IMG/VR virus record: IMGVR_UViG_3300020196_002263
Location: 1 to 48,494 of that record
Length of the DNA: 48,494 bases
Strand: one strand, 5' to 3'
Origin: a virus
In this document: one piece after another, positions 1-7,816 of the stretch
Layout: each line of letters begins with the position of its first letter
How positions within the stretch are numbered: the stretch's first letter is position 1
The notes under the pieces: model-generated
What the model saw: the letters and a program-made list of their open reading frames with translations, nothing else
What the model was told of the DNA's origin: nothing
Databases searched by the model: none
Made by a program: the position numbers and the translations under genes

Positions 1-1531
1 CCCAAATAACTGCTGATTTCTTTGCAGTTGTTGCATGATAGTTGAAGAGAACACCAAGGTCCCAGGTGGTTGCAGAAGAAGGAGCAGAACCATCAACAAC
101 ACCAAGTTCTATAGTTCTGTCTTCTACTGTAATTGCAGCAGTATTGACTTGAGTTGTGGATCCATTAACGTAAAGATTTCCAGAAACAGTCAGGTTCTGG
201 GACGCGGTGATGTTACCTGAGGTATCAATCGTTGCAGCCTGTGTGCCGTTTCTGTGCTGAATGGTTGCAGTCTTCAGTGTTGGTGCGCTAAGTGCAGTAC
301 CAACGATAACAGTATCAGGTAGTCCAACGGTGATTGTTTGACCTGATGCTGATGTTTCAATCTCTCCTGCAGTACCAGCAACAGTGAGTGATTGTGAGTC
401 TAGATTAATTGTTCCTGTACCACTATCACCAGCAATTCCAAGATCATCATCTACATCAATTGCATCAATGTATGCCTTAACTGCTGCTTGTGTTGGTAGA
501 TATGCATTGCTGTTTTCTGCAAGTGCGGCGCTTGAAGAAATTCCAGTAATGCTAATACCAGGAGTTCCGTTAAGAACTAAAGTACCAGTAGTTGTGATAC
601 CAGAGATATTAAGACTTGAAGCACTTGCATTTCCCAAAACTGGAGTTACCAGTGTTGGTGTGTTTGCAAATACTGCGGAACCCGAACCAGTTTCATCAGT
701 CAGTGCAGCAGCTAAGTTTGCTGATGAAGGGGTCGCAAGGAATGTTGCGATGTTAGTACCAAGTCCAGAAACACCAGTAGAGATAGGTAATCCAGTACAG
801 TTAGTAAGAGTACCTGATGTAGGAGTTCCAAGAACAGGTGTTACTAACGTAGGAGTATTAGCGAATACAAGTGCTCCAGTGCCAGTTTCATCAGTCACTG
901 CAGCAGCTAAGTTTGATGACGAAGGAGTCGCTAAGAATGTAGCAGCACCGGTAGCAAGTCCAGAAACACCAGTAGAGATAGGTAATCCAGTACAGTTAGT
1001 AAGAGTACCTGATGTAGGAGTTCCAAGAACAGGAGTTACCAGTGTTGGAGTATTAGCGAATACAAGTGCTCCAGTACCAGTTTCATCAGTCACTGCAGCA
1101 GCTAAGTTTGATGACGATGGAGTAACCAAGAAAGTCGTAACGCCAGCACCTGCACCAGTGAGTGTTCCTGCACTTGTTGTAACTGATGCGAAACTTAAAG
1201 TTCCAGAACCGTTGGTTACAATTGCTTGGTTTGCCGTACCATCAGCACCAGGGAGTGTAAAGGTTGTAATACCTGAAAGACTATCAGGTGCCTTTAAGGT
1301 AATGAAATCAGTACCGTTAGTTGTACCCTCTACAAAGTTTACACCACTACCTGTAGATGCAGTATTTTTCGTCCAATATCTATGTGAACCAAAGAACTTA
1401 TTATTTGATGTGGTACTATCAATACCAACATAAAGGTCGTAACTATCGGTTGTAAATCCAGGTTCACCAGCCCTTAAACCAGGGAGATTAGCAAGAAGAC
1501 CTCTCTTAAACTGTAATACAGGAGCAGCCAT
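1..1531 (-). CDS. Repeat-rich tail fibre/structural protein, C-terminus cut by window edge
   Basis: The minus frame is open from an ATG at 1531 to the left edge (at least 510 codons). The start MAAPVLQFKRGLLANLPGL followed by a GEPGFTTDSYDLYVG segment is the N-terminal pattern I associate with cyanophage fibre proteins. The middle holds about three 65-residue tandem repeats (195 bp period; for example the copies starting near 776 and 971) with the core ATFLATPSSSNLAAAVTDE and TPTLVTPVLGTPTSGTL. Further on come beta-type segments such as NLTVSGNLYVNGSTTQV, typical of trimeric fibres. It follows 1565-1879 closely and has an AATAAATA late-type motif just upstream. The role is inferred as a virion fibre or baseplate-associated protein. 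The receptor and exact location are unknown. Confidence 0.8.
   Translation of the reverse strand, partial: MAAPVLQFKRGLLANLPGLRAGEPGFTTDSYDLYVGIDSTTSNNKFFGSHRYWTKNTASTGSGVNFVEGTTNGTDFITLKAPDSLSGITTFTLPGADGTANQAIVTNGSGTLSFASVTTSAGTLTGAGAGVTTFLVTPSSSNLAAAVTDETGTGALVFANTPTLVTPVLGTPTSGTLTNCTGLPISTGVSGLATGAATFLATPSSSNLAAAVTDETGTGALVFANTPTLVTPVLGTPTSGTLTNCTGLPISTGVSGLGTNIATFLATPSSANLAAALTDETGSGSAVFANTPTLVTPVLGNASASSLNISGITTTGTLVLNGTPGISITGISSSAALAENSNAYLPTQAAVKAYIDAIDVDDDLGIAGDSGTGTINLDSQSLTVAGTAGEIETSASGQTITVGLPDTVIVGTALSAPTLKTATIQHRNGTQAATIDTSGNITASQNLTVSGNLYVNGSTTQVNTAAITVEDRTIELGVVDGSAPSSATTWDLGVLFNYHATTAKKSAVIW
541..1160 (-). repeat. 195-bp in-frame tandem repeats (65 aa units)
   Basis: The same block recurs at a 195-bp period. 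The string agtagagata lies at 776-785 and again at 971-980, and cagtttcatcagtca recurs near 687, 882 and 1077. The copies are nearly identical in DNA between the two central units and more diverged in the outer one. They encode 65-residue units of the fibre protein, so the period is a whole number of codons. Confidence 0.8.
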
Positions 1532-1552
1532 CTTTTCTTACACTATTTTTAC

Positions 1553-1560
1553 TATTTATT
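1553..1560 (-). promoter_or_regulatory. Late-type promoter motif AATAAATA
   Basis: On the minus strand this reads AATAAATA within a longer AATAAATAAATAG run, 21 bases upstream of the ATG at 1531. It resembles the T4 late consensus TATAAATA and lies in the gap after the 1565-1879 gene. Confidence 0.5.
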
Positions 1561-1564
1561 TATT

Positions 1565-1879
1565 TTAAAAGGCACCACCATCCAAATCAATTTTATCATC
1601 AAGCGCAGTATCTAGTTCATTTATAATGGTGTTTGGTAATCCACCAGTAACCGCATTAGAAAGCACATTATCTGGATTTTCTGCTACAAATTTACCTGCT
1701 GCTGCATTATAAATTAACACATAGTTATCTTGAAGACCAGATACATCAACGTCTGATAAGTCTGATAGGTTAGCCACTTCTGATGCTCCTGAACCTAAAA
1801 TTGCAGATACTTTAAAGTTTGCTGCTGCTTTCTGTTTTACAGAATAACTATTGGTTGAAACTGATACTTTGTAAGTCAT
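1565..1879 (-). CDS. Small virion structural / fibre-connector protein, conserved phage hypothetical
   Basis: A 104-residue protein. The middle contains LSDLSDVDVSGLQDNYVLIY followed by NAAAGKFVAENPD, a pattern I associate with marine myovirus fibre or structural proteins, where a 'data point/linker' module precedes fibre repeats. There is no signal peptide or membrane segment. Its ATG overlaps the stop of the upstream 111-aa gene as ATGA, suggesting translational coupling. Position between the RCC1 fibre array and another fibre gene supports a structural role, but no enzyme or fold can be named with certainty. Confidence 0.6.
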   Translation of the reverse strand: MTYKVSVSTNSYSVKQKAAANFKVSAILGSGASEVANLSDLSDVDVSGLQDNYVLIYNAAAGKFVAENPDNVLSNAVTGGLPNTIINELDTALDDKIDLDGGAF

Positions 1880-2211
1880 ACAGACACCGTATCGTGAACC
1901 ATTGCTGTTCCTTCAAAGATTTTTACAACTTTACCAGTTGCTGAATGAGTTAAGATTACATCATAATAATTGCGTCCTGCTGTAAGTTCTGCGGTTACCG
2001 TAGAACCCATAGAGATTTTAATTTCACCAGTTGCGACTGTAATTGATGTTTGAAATGATTTAACAGATGATGCAGTGGGATGCTTACGAATTTTTGCAGT
2101 TGCTGTTTGATTGGTTAATGAATAAACAGAACTATCATTGTTTGTTACATTATAAATTGCTTCAAAATCAGTTCCCTTTTCAATTACAATATTGACCGCA
2201 GGTACGCTCAT
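1876..2211 (-). CDS. Small virion structural protein, conserved phage hypothetical
   Basis: A 111-residue protein starting MSVPAVNIVIEKGTDFEAIY. The composition is beta-rich with Thr/Ser/Val alternation (TATAKIRKHPTASS, AELTAGRNYYDVILTHS), like small phage baseplate or fibre-attachment proteins such as the N-terminal part of upper baseplate proteins. The start at 2211 is preceded by the repeated CATAAATA...TTAAAAAAC element also found in front of the RCC1 genes. It is coupled to the next gene through an ATGA overlap. The function is inferred from composition and context only. Confidence 0.6.
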   Translation of the reverse strand: MSVPAVNIVIEKGTDFEAIYNVTNNDSSVYSLTNQTATAKIRKHPTASSVKSFQTSITVATGEIKISMGSTVTAELTAGRNYYDVILTHSATGKVVKIFEGTAMVHDTVSV

Positions 2212-2225
2212 TGTTGTTTTTTAAG

Positions 2226-2233
2226 TATTTATG
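2226..2233 (-). promoter_or_regulatory. Late-type promoter motif CATAAATA before 2211 gene
   Basis: The minus strand reads CATAAATACTTAAAAAAC and then the ATG at 2211. It is one of six near-identical junction elements in this array. It sits at the stop of the preceding RCC1 gene, leaving only about 14 bases to the start codon and no visible Shine-Dalgarno. Confidence 0.5.
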
Positions 2234-4390
2234 TTATACTGATTTGATTGCATATCCAATTGCATATGCTTGTGATGATGAAGACCACTGTGTTCCTGGA
2301 ATTTGTGTTGGTGATGAACGACGTATATCGTCGTTTTGACCTAAATGACCACTTCCATTTCTTCCACCCACTGCCCATAAAGTTCCATCAGTTTTAAGTG
2401 CTAAACTAAAATATCCACCACCACGATTTTGGGTCAATGACCATTGGGTTCCTGGGATTTGTCTTGGTGATGAATAAACCACATTATCATTTTGTCCGAT
2501 AGAACCATCTCCTTCACTGCCCCATGCCCATAAAGTATTATCAGTTTTTGTTGCTAAAATATGATAATAACCGAATGAAGCTGCACTCCATTGTGTTCCT
2601 GGTATTTGTCTTGGTGATGAATATTGTACTGTATTATTTTGTCCTAGATTTCCCCTTTGATTTCTTCCCCATGTCCATAAAGTTCCATCAGTTTTTAGTG
2701 CTCCACTAAACGTATATCCACTATATGGTCTACTCCATTGTGTTCCTGGAACTTGAACTGGTGATGAAAAATAATTGTTATTAATATTAAGTCCCAATTG
2801 TCCTTGGGCATTATAACCCCATGACCATAAAGTTCCATCAGTTTTGGTTGCAAGGGTCTCATATAAGCCACCAGCCAAATTTTCCCATTGTGTTCCTGGA
2901 ATTTGTCTTGGTGATGAACGATTGGCTACATCATTTAACCCTAATCCCCCCAATCCGTTATATCCCCATGCCCATAAAGTTCCATCAGTTTTTGTTGCTA
3001 ATGAATGAGCATATCCAAGACTAATAGAATTCCATGATGTTCCTGGAATTTGTACTGGTGATGAACGTGCAGTTATTGTTCCACTATCATTCAATCCTAA
3101 TTTACCGTTACCATTAGATCCCCATACCCACAATGTACCATCAGTTTTTGTTGCTGCTGTGTGGTAGTAACTATCAATTTGTGCCCACTGAACACCTGGA
3201 ATTTGTATTGGTGACGAACGATTTGTTATATTATTTTGTCCTAATGTTCCGTTAGAATTAGAACCCCATGCAAACAACTGCAAATACTGTGTCGCAGTTA
3301 CAAAGCTATAAGTTGTAATACCAACACTTGAAGAACTTTCAAAAGTATCTTTATATGCTGCCGCAGGGAATACAACAAAATGTGTTGTACCAGCACCTAA
3401 AGCAACTGTTGGTGTGATCGTCAAAGCACCACCATTAATACTTAATGCAGAACTGGATGTTACATCAAAACTTTCAATGATTGTACCTGATGCACTTCCA
3501 CTTCTGATTGTAATTGATCCTGTATTAATTTTCAGTGGTTTGTTGAATGTAACAACGATTGTTGGTACATCAGAAATATTTGTTTGCCCAATACTAGGTG
3601 AATACGTCAGTGGTTGTAAAGGACCACCAAGATTTGTAAGACCAGAACCATCACCATAGAAACTTGTCGCAGTAATGACACCTGTTGTATTCAAACTTCC
3701 TTGTGTTCCGAGACCAACATTCGCAAGTCCTGCACCACTACCATAGAATGTACCAGTAATGATACCAACAGTAATACCTGATGCATTTAATGTTGCACCA
3801 GTTCCAACTTGAATTGAATTATTTGCACCATCAATCGTAATACTTGATGATCCAACTGTTACAATTCCAGTGATCCTAGCATTTCCTGAAACATACAGTG
3901 CTGTACTTGCAGATCCAGTGTTTGCAATCGTTGTAACACCAGATACTTTTAGATCACCTGATGAATTCCATGTTGGTCCACCAGTTGTAAATGAATCCGG
4001 TCTTACTGTATTTGATGATACTGCTGATAAGCTTGTTGAACCACCTAACAGAACACCATAAAAGTCAAGACCTGTTGTTGGTGCTGTTGTGAATGTAATA
4101 TTACTTCCTGATACAGTAAAGTCAGTTCCTGGATTTTGTGTAATACCACCAATGTTGATAATTAACTGATCTGCTTTGACTGGTGTAGCAGCAGAACCTG
4201 ATACTGTAAGCGCAAAGGTTTGTGTTGAACCATTGAAAGAACTTTTGATATCATCAAGTTCTAAGATCTTTGCTGGTGCAGTATAGTTATAGTTGATCCA
4301 AACAGTTCCGTTCCACTGATAGGTAAAACCAGATGTAGCATCTGTGAAAATTTGATTTAACGATGGACTATCAGGAAAATTTATCGCCAT
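2234..4390 (-). CDS. RCC1-propeller tail fibre-like protein, long type A
   Basis: A 718-residue protein. N-terminal module: MAINFPDSPSLNQIF with an FTYQWNGTVW motif, then fibre repeats of the ASGITVGIITGTFYGSGAGL kind. Middle: an SbsA/Big_5-like Ig domain at about 255-365 (IVVTFNKPL, SGTIIESFDV, a VVFPAAAYKD strand). C-terminal about 350 residues: seven RCC1-type blades, each with TDGTLWxWGxN, LGxN, SSPxQIPGTQW. Seven blades is the number in the classical RCC1 beta-propeller. COG5184-type repeats in phage are a binding scaffold rather than a nucleotide exchange factor. I infer a virion fibre or adhesin tip. It is the last of six tandem paralogs. Confidence 0.85.
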   Translation of the reverse strand: MAINFPDSPSLNQIFTDATSGFTYQWNGTVWINYNYTAPAKILELDDIKSSFNGSTQTFALTVSGSAATPVKADQLIINIGGITQNPGTDFTVSGSNITFTTAPTTGLDFYGVLLGGSTSLSAVSSNTVRPDSFTTGGPTWNSSGDLKVSGVTTIANTGSASTALYVSGNARITGIVTVGSSSITIDGANNSIQVGTGATLNASGITVGIITGTFYGSGAGLANVGLGTQGSLNTTGVITATSFYGDGSGLTNLGGPLQPLTYSPSIGQTNISDVPTIVVTFNKPLKINTGSITIRSGSASGTIIESFDVTSSSALSINGGALTITPTVALGAGTTHFVVFPAAAYKDTFESSSSVGITTYSFVTATQYLQLFAWGSNSNGTLGQNNITNRSSPIQIPGVQWAQIDSYYHTAATKTDGTLWVWGSNGNGKLGLNDSGTITARSSPVQIPGTSWNSISLGYAHSLATKTDGTLWAWGYNGLGGLGLNDVANRSSPRQIPGTQWENLAGGLYETLATKTDGTLWSWGYNAQGQLGLNINNNYFSSPVQVPGTQWSRPYSGYTFSGALKTDGTLWTWGRNQRGNLGQNNTVQYSSPRQIPGTQWSAASFGYYHILATKTDNTLWAWGSEGDGSIGQNDNVVYSSPRQIPGTQWSLTQNRGGGYFSLALKTDGTLWAVGGRNGSGHLGQNDDIRRSSPTQIPGTQWSSSSQAYAIGYAIKSV

Positions 4391-4404
4391 TATCGTTTTT
4401 TAGA

Positions 4405-4412
4405 TATTTATG
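4405..4412 (-). promoter_or_regulatory. Late-type promoter motif CATAAATA before 4390 gene
   Basis: Minus-strand CATAAATATCTAAAAAACGATA followed by ATG. It overlaps the end of the upstream RCC1 gene (stop at 4408). There is no Shine-Dalgarno, so the element may act as a promoter with a very short leader or as an A-rich translation signal. Confidence 0.5.
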
Positions 4413-6078
4413 ATCTGATTCCACCTGAAATGTAGGTACCACCAGCATTCACGAAATTCCATTGTGTTCCTGGAACTTGTGTTGGTGATGAAAGGTTTAT
4501 TGTAGTATTTTGTCCTAATGCTCCTTCACGTCCATATCCCCATATCCATAGTGTTCCATCAGTTTTGGTTGCGAGAAGTAAGTTATTACCTCCTTCTATT
4601 AGATTCCATTGTGTTCCTGGAATTTGTATTGGTGATGAACGAGTTGTAGTATCATTTTGTCCCAATGTTCCATATCCATTGTAACCCCATGCCCACAATG
4701 TTCCATCAGTTTTTGTTGCAACAGACTGATTTCCTCCACCATAAGTAGCAGAAACCGAACTCCACTGCGTTCCTGGAATTTGTCTTGGTGATGAATAATA
4801 TGTTGTATTATTTTGTCCCAAGTAACCTAAATGATTACTTCCCCATGCCCATAAAGTTCCATCAGTTTTAGTAGCTAGTGAATGTTGACCACCAGCACTT
4901 ATAGAACTCCATTGTGTGCCTGGAATTTGTGTTGGTGATGAACGTCTTACTGTATCATTTTGTCCCAATCTTCCGGCATAATTATAACCCCATGACCATA
5001 AGGTTCCATCAGTTTTGGTCGCTAATGTATGACCACCGCAACTTATGGAACTCCACTGTGTGCCTGGAATTTGTCGTGGTGACGAATAATTCGCTCGATT
5101 ATTTTGTCCCAGTTGTCCTTCAATATTATATCCCCATGCCCACAAAGTTCCGTCAGTTTTTGTTGCTAGTGAATTTATATAACCTTCTGCATTAATTTTA
5201 TTCCATTGTGTTCCTGGAATTTGTACTGGTGATGAATATTGTGTTAGATTATTTTGTCCTAATTGACCTTGTTGTCCATATCCCCATGACCATAAGGTTC
5301 CATCAGTTTTTGTTGCTAATGTAACATGGCGGGCAGAAAATGAACTCCATTGCGTTCCTGGTATTTGAACGGGAGATGAATATTGTGTTGTATTATTTTG
5401 TCCAAGGTCTCCATAAAGATTATTCCCCCAAACAAAGAGAACATTAGATATCTGTGTGGTAAAACTATAAGTATCAATTAAAGTATTACTATCAATATTA
5501 TAAGTATCTTTAATTGTTCCTGCTGGTAACACAACATAATGTGTAGTTAACCCTGCAAGTGAATTTGTTGGACTAATCGTTAAAACACCTGCATTTATTG
5601 AAAGTCTACTACTAGAAGTAACATCAAAACTTTCAACAATCGTTCCTGATGCACTTCCAGTTCTTAAAGTAATTGTACCAGTTCCAACTTTAATTGGTTT
5701 ATTAAATGTAATGGTGATGTTTGATGATACACCTACATTTGTTTGACCAATACCAGGACTATAAGTTAATGGTGTAAATGCTCCACCAATATCTGTTAAT
5801 AAACTTCCATCACCATAAAACTTTCCTGCTGTGATGATACCTGATGTATTGATATTACTTGTTGGTCCTAATCCTGCTCCACTTAAATTTGCACCGCTAC
5901 CATAAAATGCAGATGCAGTAATGATGCCTGTTGTATTGATGTTTCCTGTAAGTGCAATTCCAGTTAAACCAGAACCATTACCAATGAAAGTTGTAGCAGT
6001 TACAACCCCAGTCGCACTTAAACCACTTAAATTTACAGGACCTAATGGATTAGTAAGTTGTGCTTTGGACTGGCTCAT
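4408..6078 (-). CDS. RCC1-propeller tail fibre-like protein, type B
   Basis: A 556-residue protein. The N-terminus MSQSKAQLTNPLGPVNLSG is the short 'type B' anchor shared with the genes starting at 7796 and 13856. It lacks the FTYQWNG module of type A. Then come two or three GVVTATTFIGNGSGL-type fibre repeats, an SbsA-like Ig domain at about 105-205 (ITITFNKPI, VVLPAGTIKD), and seven RCC1 blades to the C-terminus. Blade hallmarks are ATKTDGTLW, WGYNxxGQLGQN and SSPxQIPGTQW. Several blades share long identical DNA with other paralogs (see findings). Likely a virion surface adhesin. Confidence 0.85.
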   Translation of the reverse strand: MSQSKAQLTNPLGPVNLSGLSATGVVTATTFIGNGSGLTGIALTGNINTTGIITASAFYGSGANLSGAGLGPTSNINTSGIITAGKFYGDGSLLTDIGGAFTPLTYSPGIGQTNVGVSSNITITFNKPIKVGTGTITLRTGSASGTIVESFDVTSSSRLSINAGVLTISPTNSLAGLTTHYVVLPAGTIKDTYNIDSNTLIDTYSFTTQISNVLFVWGNNLYGDLGQNNTTQYSSPVQIPGTQWSSFSARHVTLATKTDGTLWSWGYGQQGQLGQNNLTQYSSPVQIPGTQWNKINAEGYINSLATKTDGTLWAWGYNIEGQLGQNNRANYSSPRQIPGTQWSSISCGGHTLATKTDGTLWSWGYNYAGRLGQNDTVRRSSPTQIPGTQWSSISAGGQHSLATKTDGTLWAWGSNHLGYLGQNNTTYYSSPRQIPGTQWSSVSATYGGGNQSVATKTDGTLWAWGYNGYGTLGQNDTTTRSSPIQIPGTQWNLIEGGNNLLLATKTDGTLWIWGYGREGALGQNTTINLSSPTQVPGTQWNFVNAGGTYISGGIRS

Positions 6079-6089
6079 TGTTTTTTAGG

Positions 6090-6097
6090 TATTTATG
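6090..6097 (-). promoter_or_regulatory. Late-type promoter motif CATAAATA before 6078 gene
   Basis: Minus-strand CATAAATACCTAAAAAACA followed by the ATG at 6078. The motif overlaps the stop codon of the upstream RCC1 gene (6093). Same architecture as the other junctions in the array. Confidence 0.5.
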
Positions 6098-7796
6098 TTA
6101 CTGTTTTGATAGCAAATGAGGAATGATTGCCCGAAGAAATTGAAGATGTCCACTGTGTCCCTGGAACTTGTGTTGGTGATGAGCGACCTATTGTATTATT
6201 TAATCCCAATTGTCCATAAGTATTTCGACCCCAAGCCCACATAGTTCCATCAGTTTTTGTTGCAAAACTAATCCCGTTTTCATAATTAATAGCATTCCAT
6301 TGTGTTCCTGGAATTTGTCTTGGTGATGAATATTGTACTGTATTATTTTGTCCTAGATTTCCCAGATAATTATAACCCCATGACCATAAAGTTCCATCAG
6401 TTTTGGTTGCTAATGTAGTAACACTATCAGCACTTACAGAATTCCATGATGTTCCTGGAATTTGTGTTGGTGATGAACGATATGTTGTATTATTTTGTCC
6501 TAATTGTCCCTGATAATTGCGACCCCATGCCCATAGTGTTCCATCAGTTTTGGTTGCTACTGCAAGTGTATTAGAACCAGCAATTTTATTCCATTGGGTT
6601 CCTGGAATTTGTGTTGGTGATGAGCGACCTATTCTATTATTTAATCCTAATTGTCCATTTCCATTTCCTCCCCATACCCATAAAGTTCCATCAGTTTTTG
6701 TTGCTAGTGAAATACCAAGTGCAGCATTTATAAAATTCCATTGTGTTCCTGGAATTTGTGTTGGTGATGAATAATCTACTCTGTTATTTTGTCCTAACTG
6801 TCCAAGTAAATTACCACCCCATGTCCACAGTGTTCCATCAGTTTTAGTTGCAAATAAATGACTACCAGCACTTATAGAACTCCATTGTGTGCCTGGAACT
6901 TGTACCGGTGATGAACGTGGTATAACGTCATTTATACCTAAAGTTCCACGGTTATAACCCCATGACCATAAGGTTCCATCAGTTTTTGTTGCTAATGAAT
7001 GTTCATTACCACCATTTACAGAATTCCACTGTGTTCCTGGAATTTGTGTTGGTGATGAACGTAATATTACATCATTAAGACCCAATTCAGCATATTGATT
7101 ATTTCCCCACCCAAACAACTGCAAATACTGTGCCGCAGTTGTAAAACTATAAGTTGTAATTCCAGTATTATCGCTTGTATCAATTGTGTCTTGTAATGTT
7201 CCAGCAGGTATAACAACATAAAAAGTTGTTCCAGCACTGATTACTGAGTCCGTTGGATTAATTGTAAGAACAGCACCACTAATACTTACGCTAGATCCAG
7301 CAGCAACATTCGCAATATCATAACTTTCAACAATCGTTCCTGATGCACTACCGCTTCTTAAAGTAATTGTTGAAATACCTGTTGTTGCTGCTGCCGCTGC
7401 GATTGGTTTGTTGAATGTGATAACAATATTCGTATCATTACTTATGTTTGTTACACCAATACCAGGTGAATAAATGATTGGACTTAAAGGACCACCAATA
7501 TTTGTGATACCAATACCATCACCATAAAAAGAACCAGCAGTGATGATACCTGTTGTTGTATAATTATCTGTTGGGCCAATCAGTGTAATACCAGTTAGAT
7601 TAGCACCATTACCATAAAAAGCAGATGCAGTAACAATACCAGATGAATTGATACTTCCTGTGGTTCCTACACCAACACCTTGTAATTGTGAACCATCACC
7701 AGAAAAACTAGTAGCAGTTACAACACCAGATGCATTGATACCTGATGCAGTGAATATTCCAACTGGTGCTACAAGTTGTGCATTAGACTGGCTCAT
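6093..7796 (-). CDS. RCC1-propeller tail fibre-like protein, type B
   Basis: A 567-residue type B paralog (MSQSNAQLVAPVGIFTASG). Fibre repeats (SGVVTATSFSGDGSQL, TGIITAGSFYGDGIG) lead to an Ig-like domain with the signature NIVITFNKPIAAAAA, then a seven-blade RCC1 propeller. The second blade is shortened by one residue (WGYNRGTLG instead of WGYNxxGxLG). The protein ends SFAIKTVT, a half blade that would close the propeller with the first N-terminal strand (LFGWGNN). Neighbours on both sides are paralogs separated by about 14 bases. Structural role inferred from domains and context. Confidence 0.85.
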   Translation of the reverse strand: MSQSNAQLVAPVGIFTASGINASGVVTATSFSGDGSQLQGVGVGTTGSINSSGIVTASAFYGNGANLTGITLIGPTDNYTTTGIITAGSFYGDGIGITNIGGPLSPIIYSPGIGVTNISNDTNIVITFNKPIAAAAATTGISTITLRSGSASGTIVESYDIANVAAGSSVSISGAVLTINPTDSVISAGTTFYVVIPAGTLQDTIDTSDNTGITTYSFTTAAQYLQLFGWGNNQYAELGLNDVILRSSPTQIPGTQWNSVNGGNEHSLATKTDGTLWSWGYNRGTLGINDVIPRSSPVQVPGTQWSSISAGSHLFATKTDGTLWTWGGNLLGQLGQNNRVDYSSPTQIPGTQWNFINAALGISLATKTDGTLWVWGGNGNGQLGLNNRIGRSSPTQIPGTQWNKIAGSNTLAVATKTDGTLWAWGRNYQGQLGQNNTTYRSSPTQIPGTSWNSVSADSVTTLATKTDGTLWSWGYNYLGNLGQNNTVQYSSPRQIPGTQWNAINYENGISFATKTDGTMWAWGRNTYGQLGLNNTIGRSSPTQVPGTQWTSSISSGNHSSFAIKTVT

Positions 7797-7808
7797 GGTT
7801 TTTTAGGT

Positions 7809-7816
7809 ATTTATTG
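7809..7816 (-). promoter_or_regulatory. Late-type promoter motif AATAAATA before 7796 gene
   Basis: Minus-strand AATAAATACCTAAAAAACC followed by ATG at 7796, overlapping the upstream stop at 7811. This copy has A where the sister elements have C in the first position. Confidence 0.5.

Noticed and set aside
384-1433. 349-codon plus-strand open frame
   Set aside because: It is antisense to the fibre gene 1-1531. Its Val/Pro-rich repeats are the mirror of the 65-aa repeats, and it has no ribosome site or promoter.
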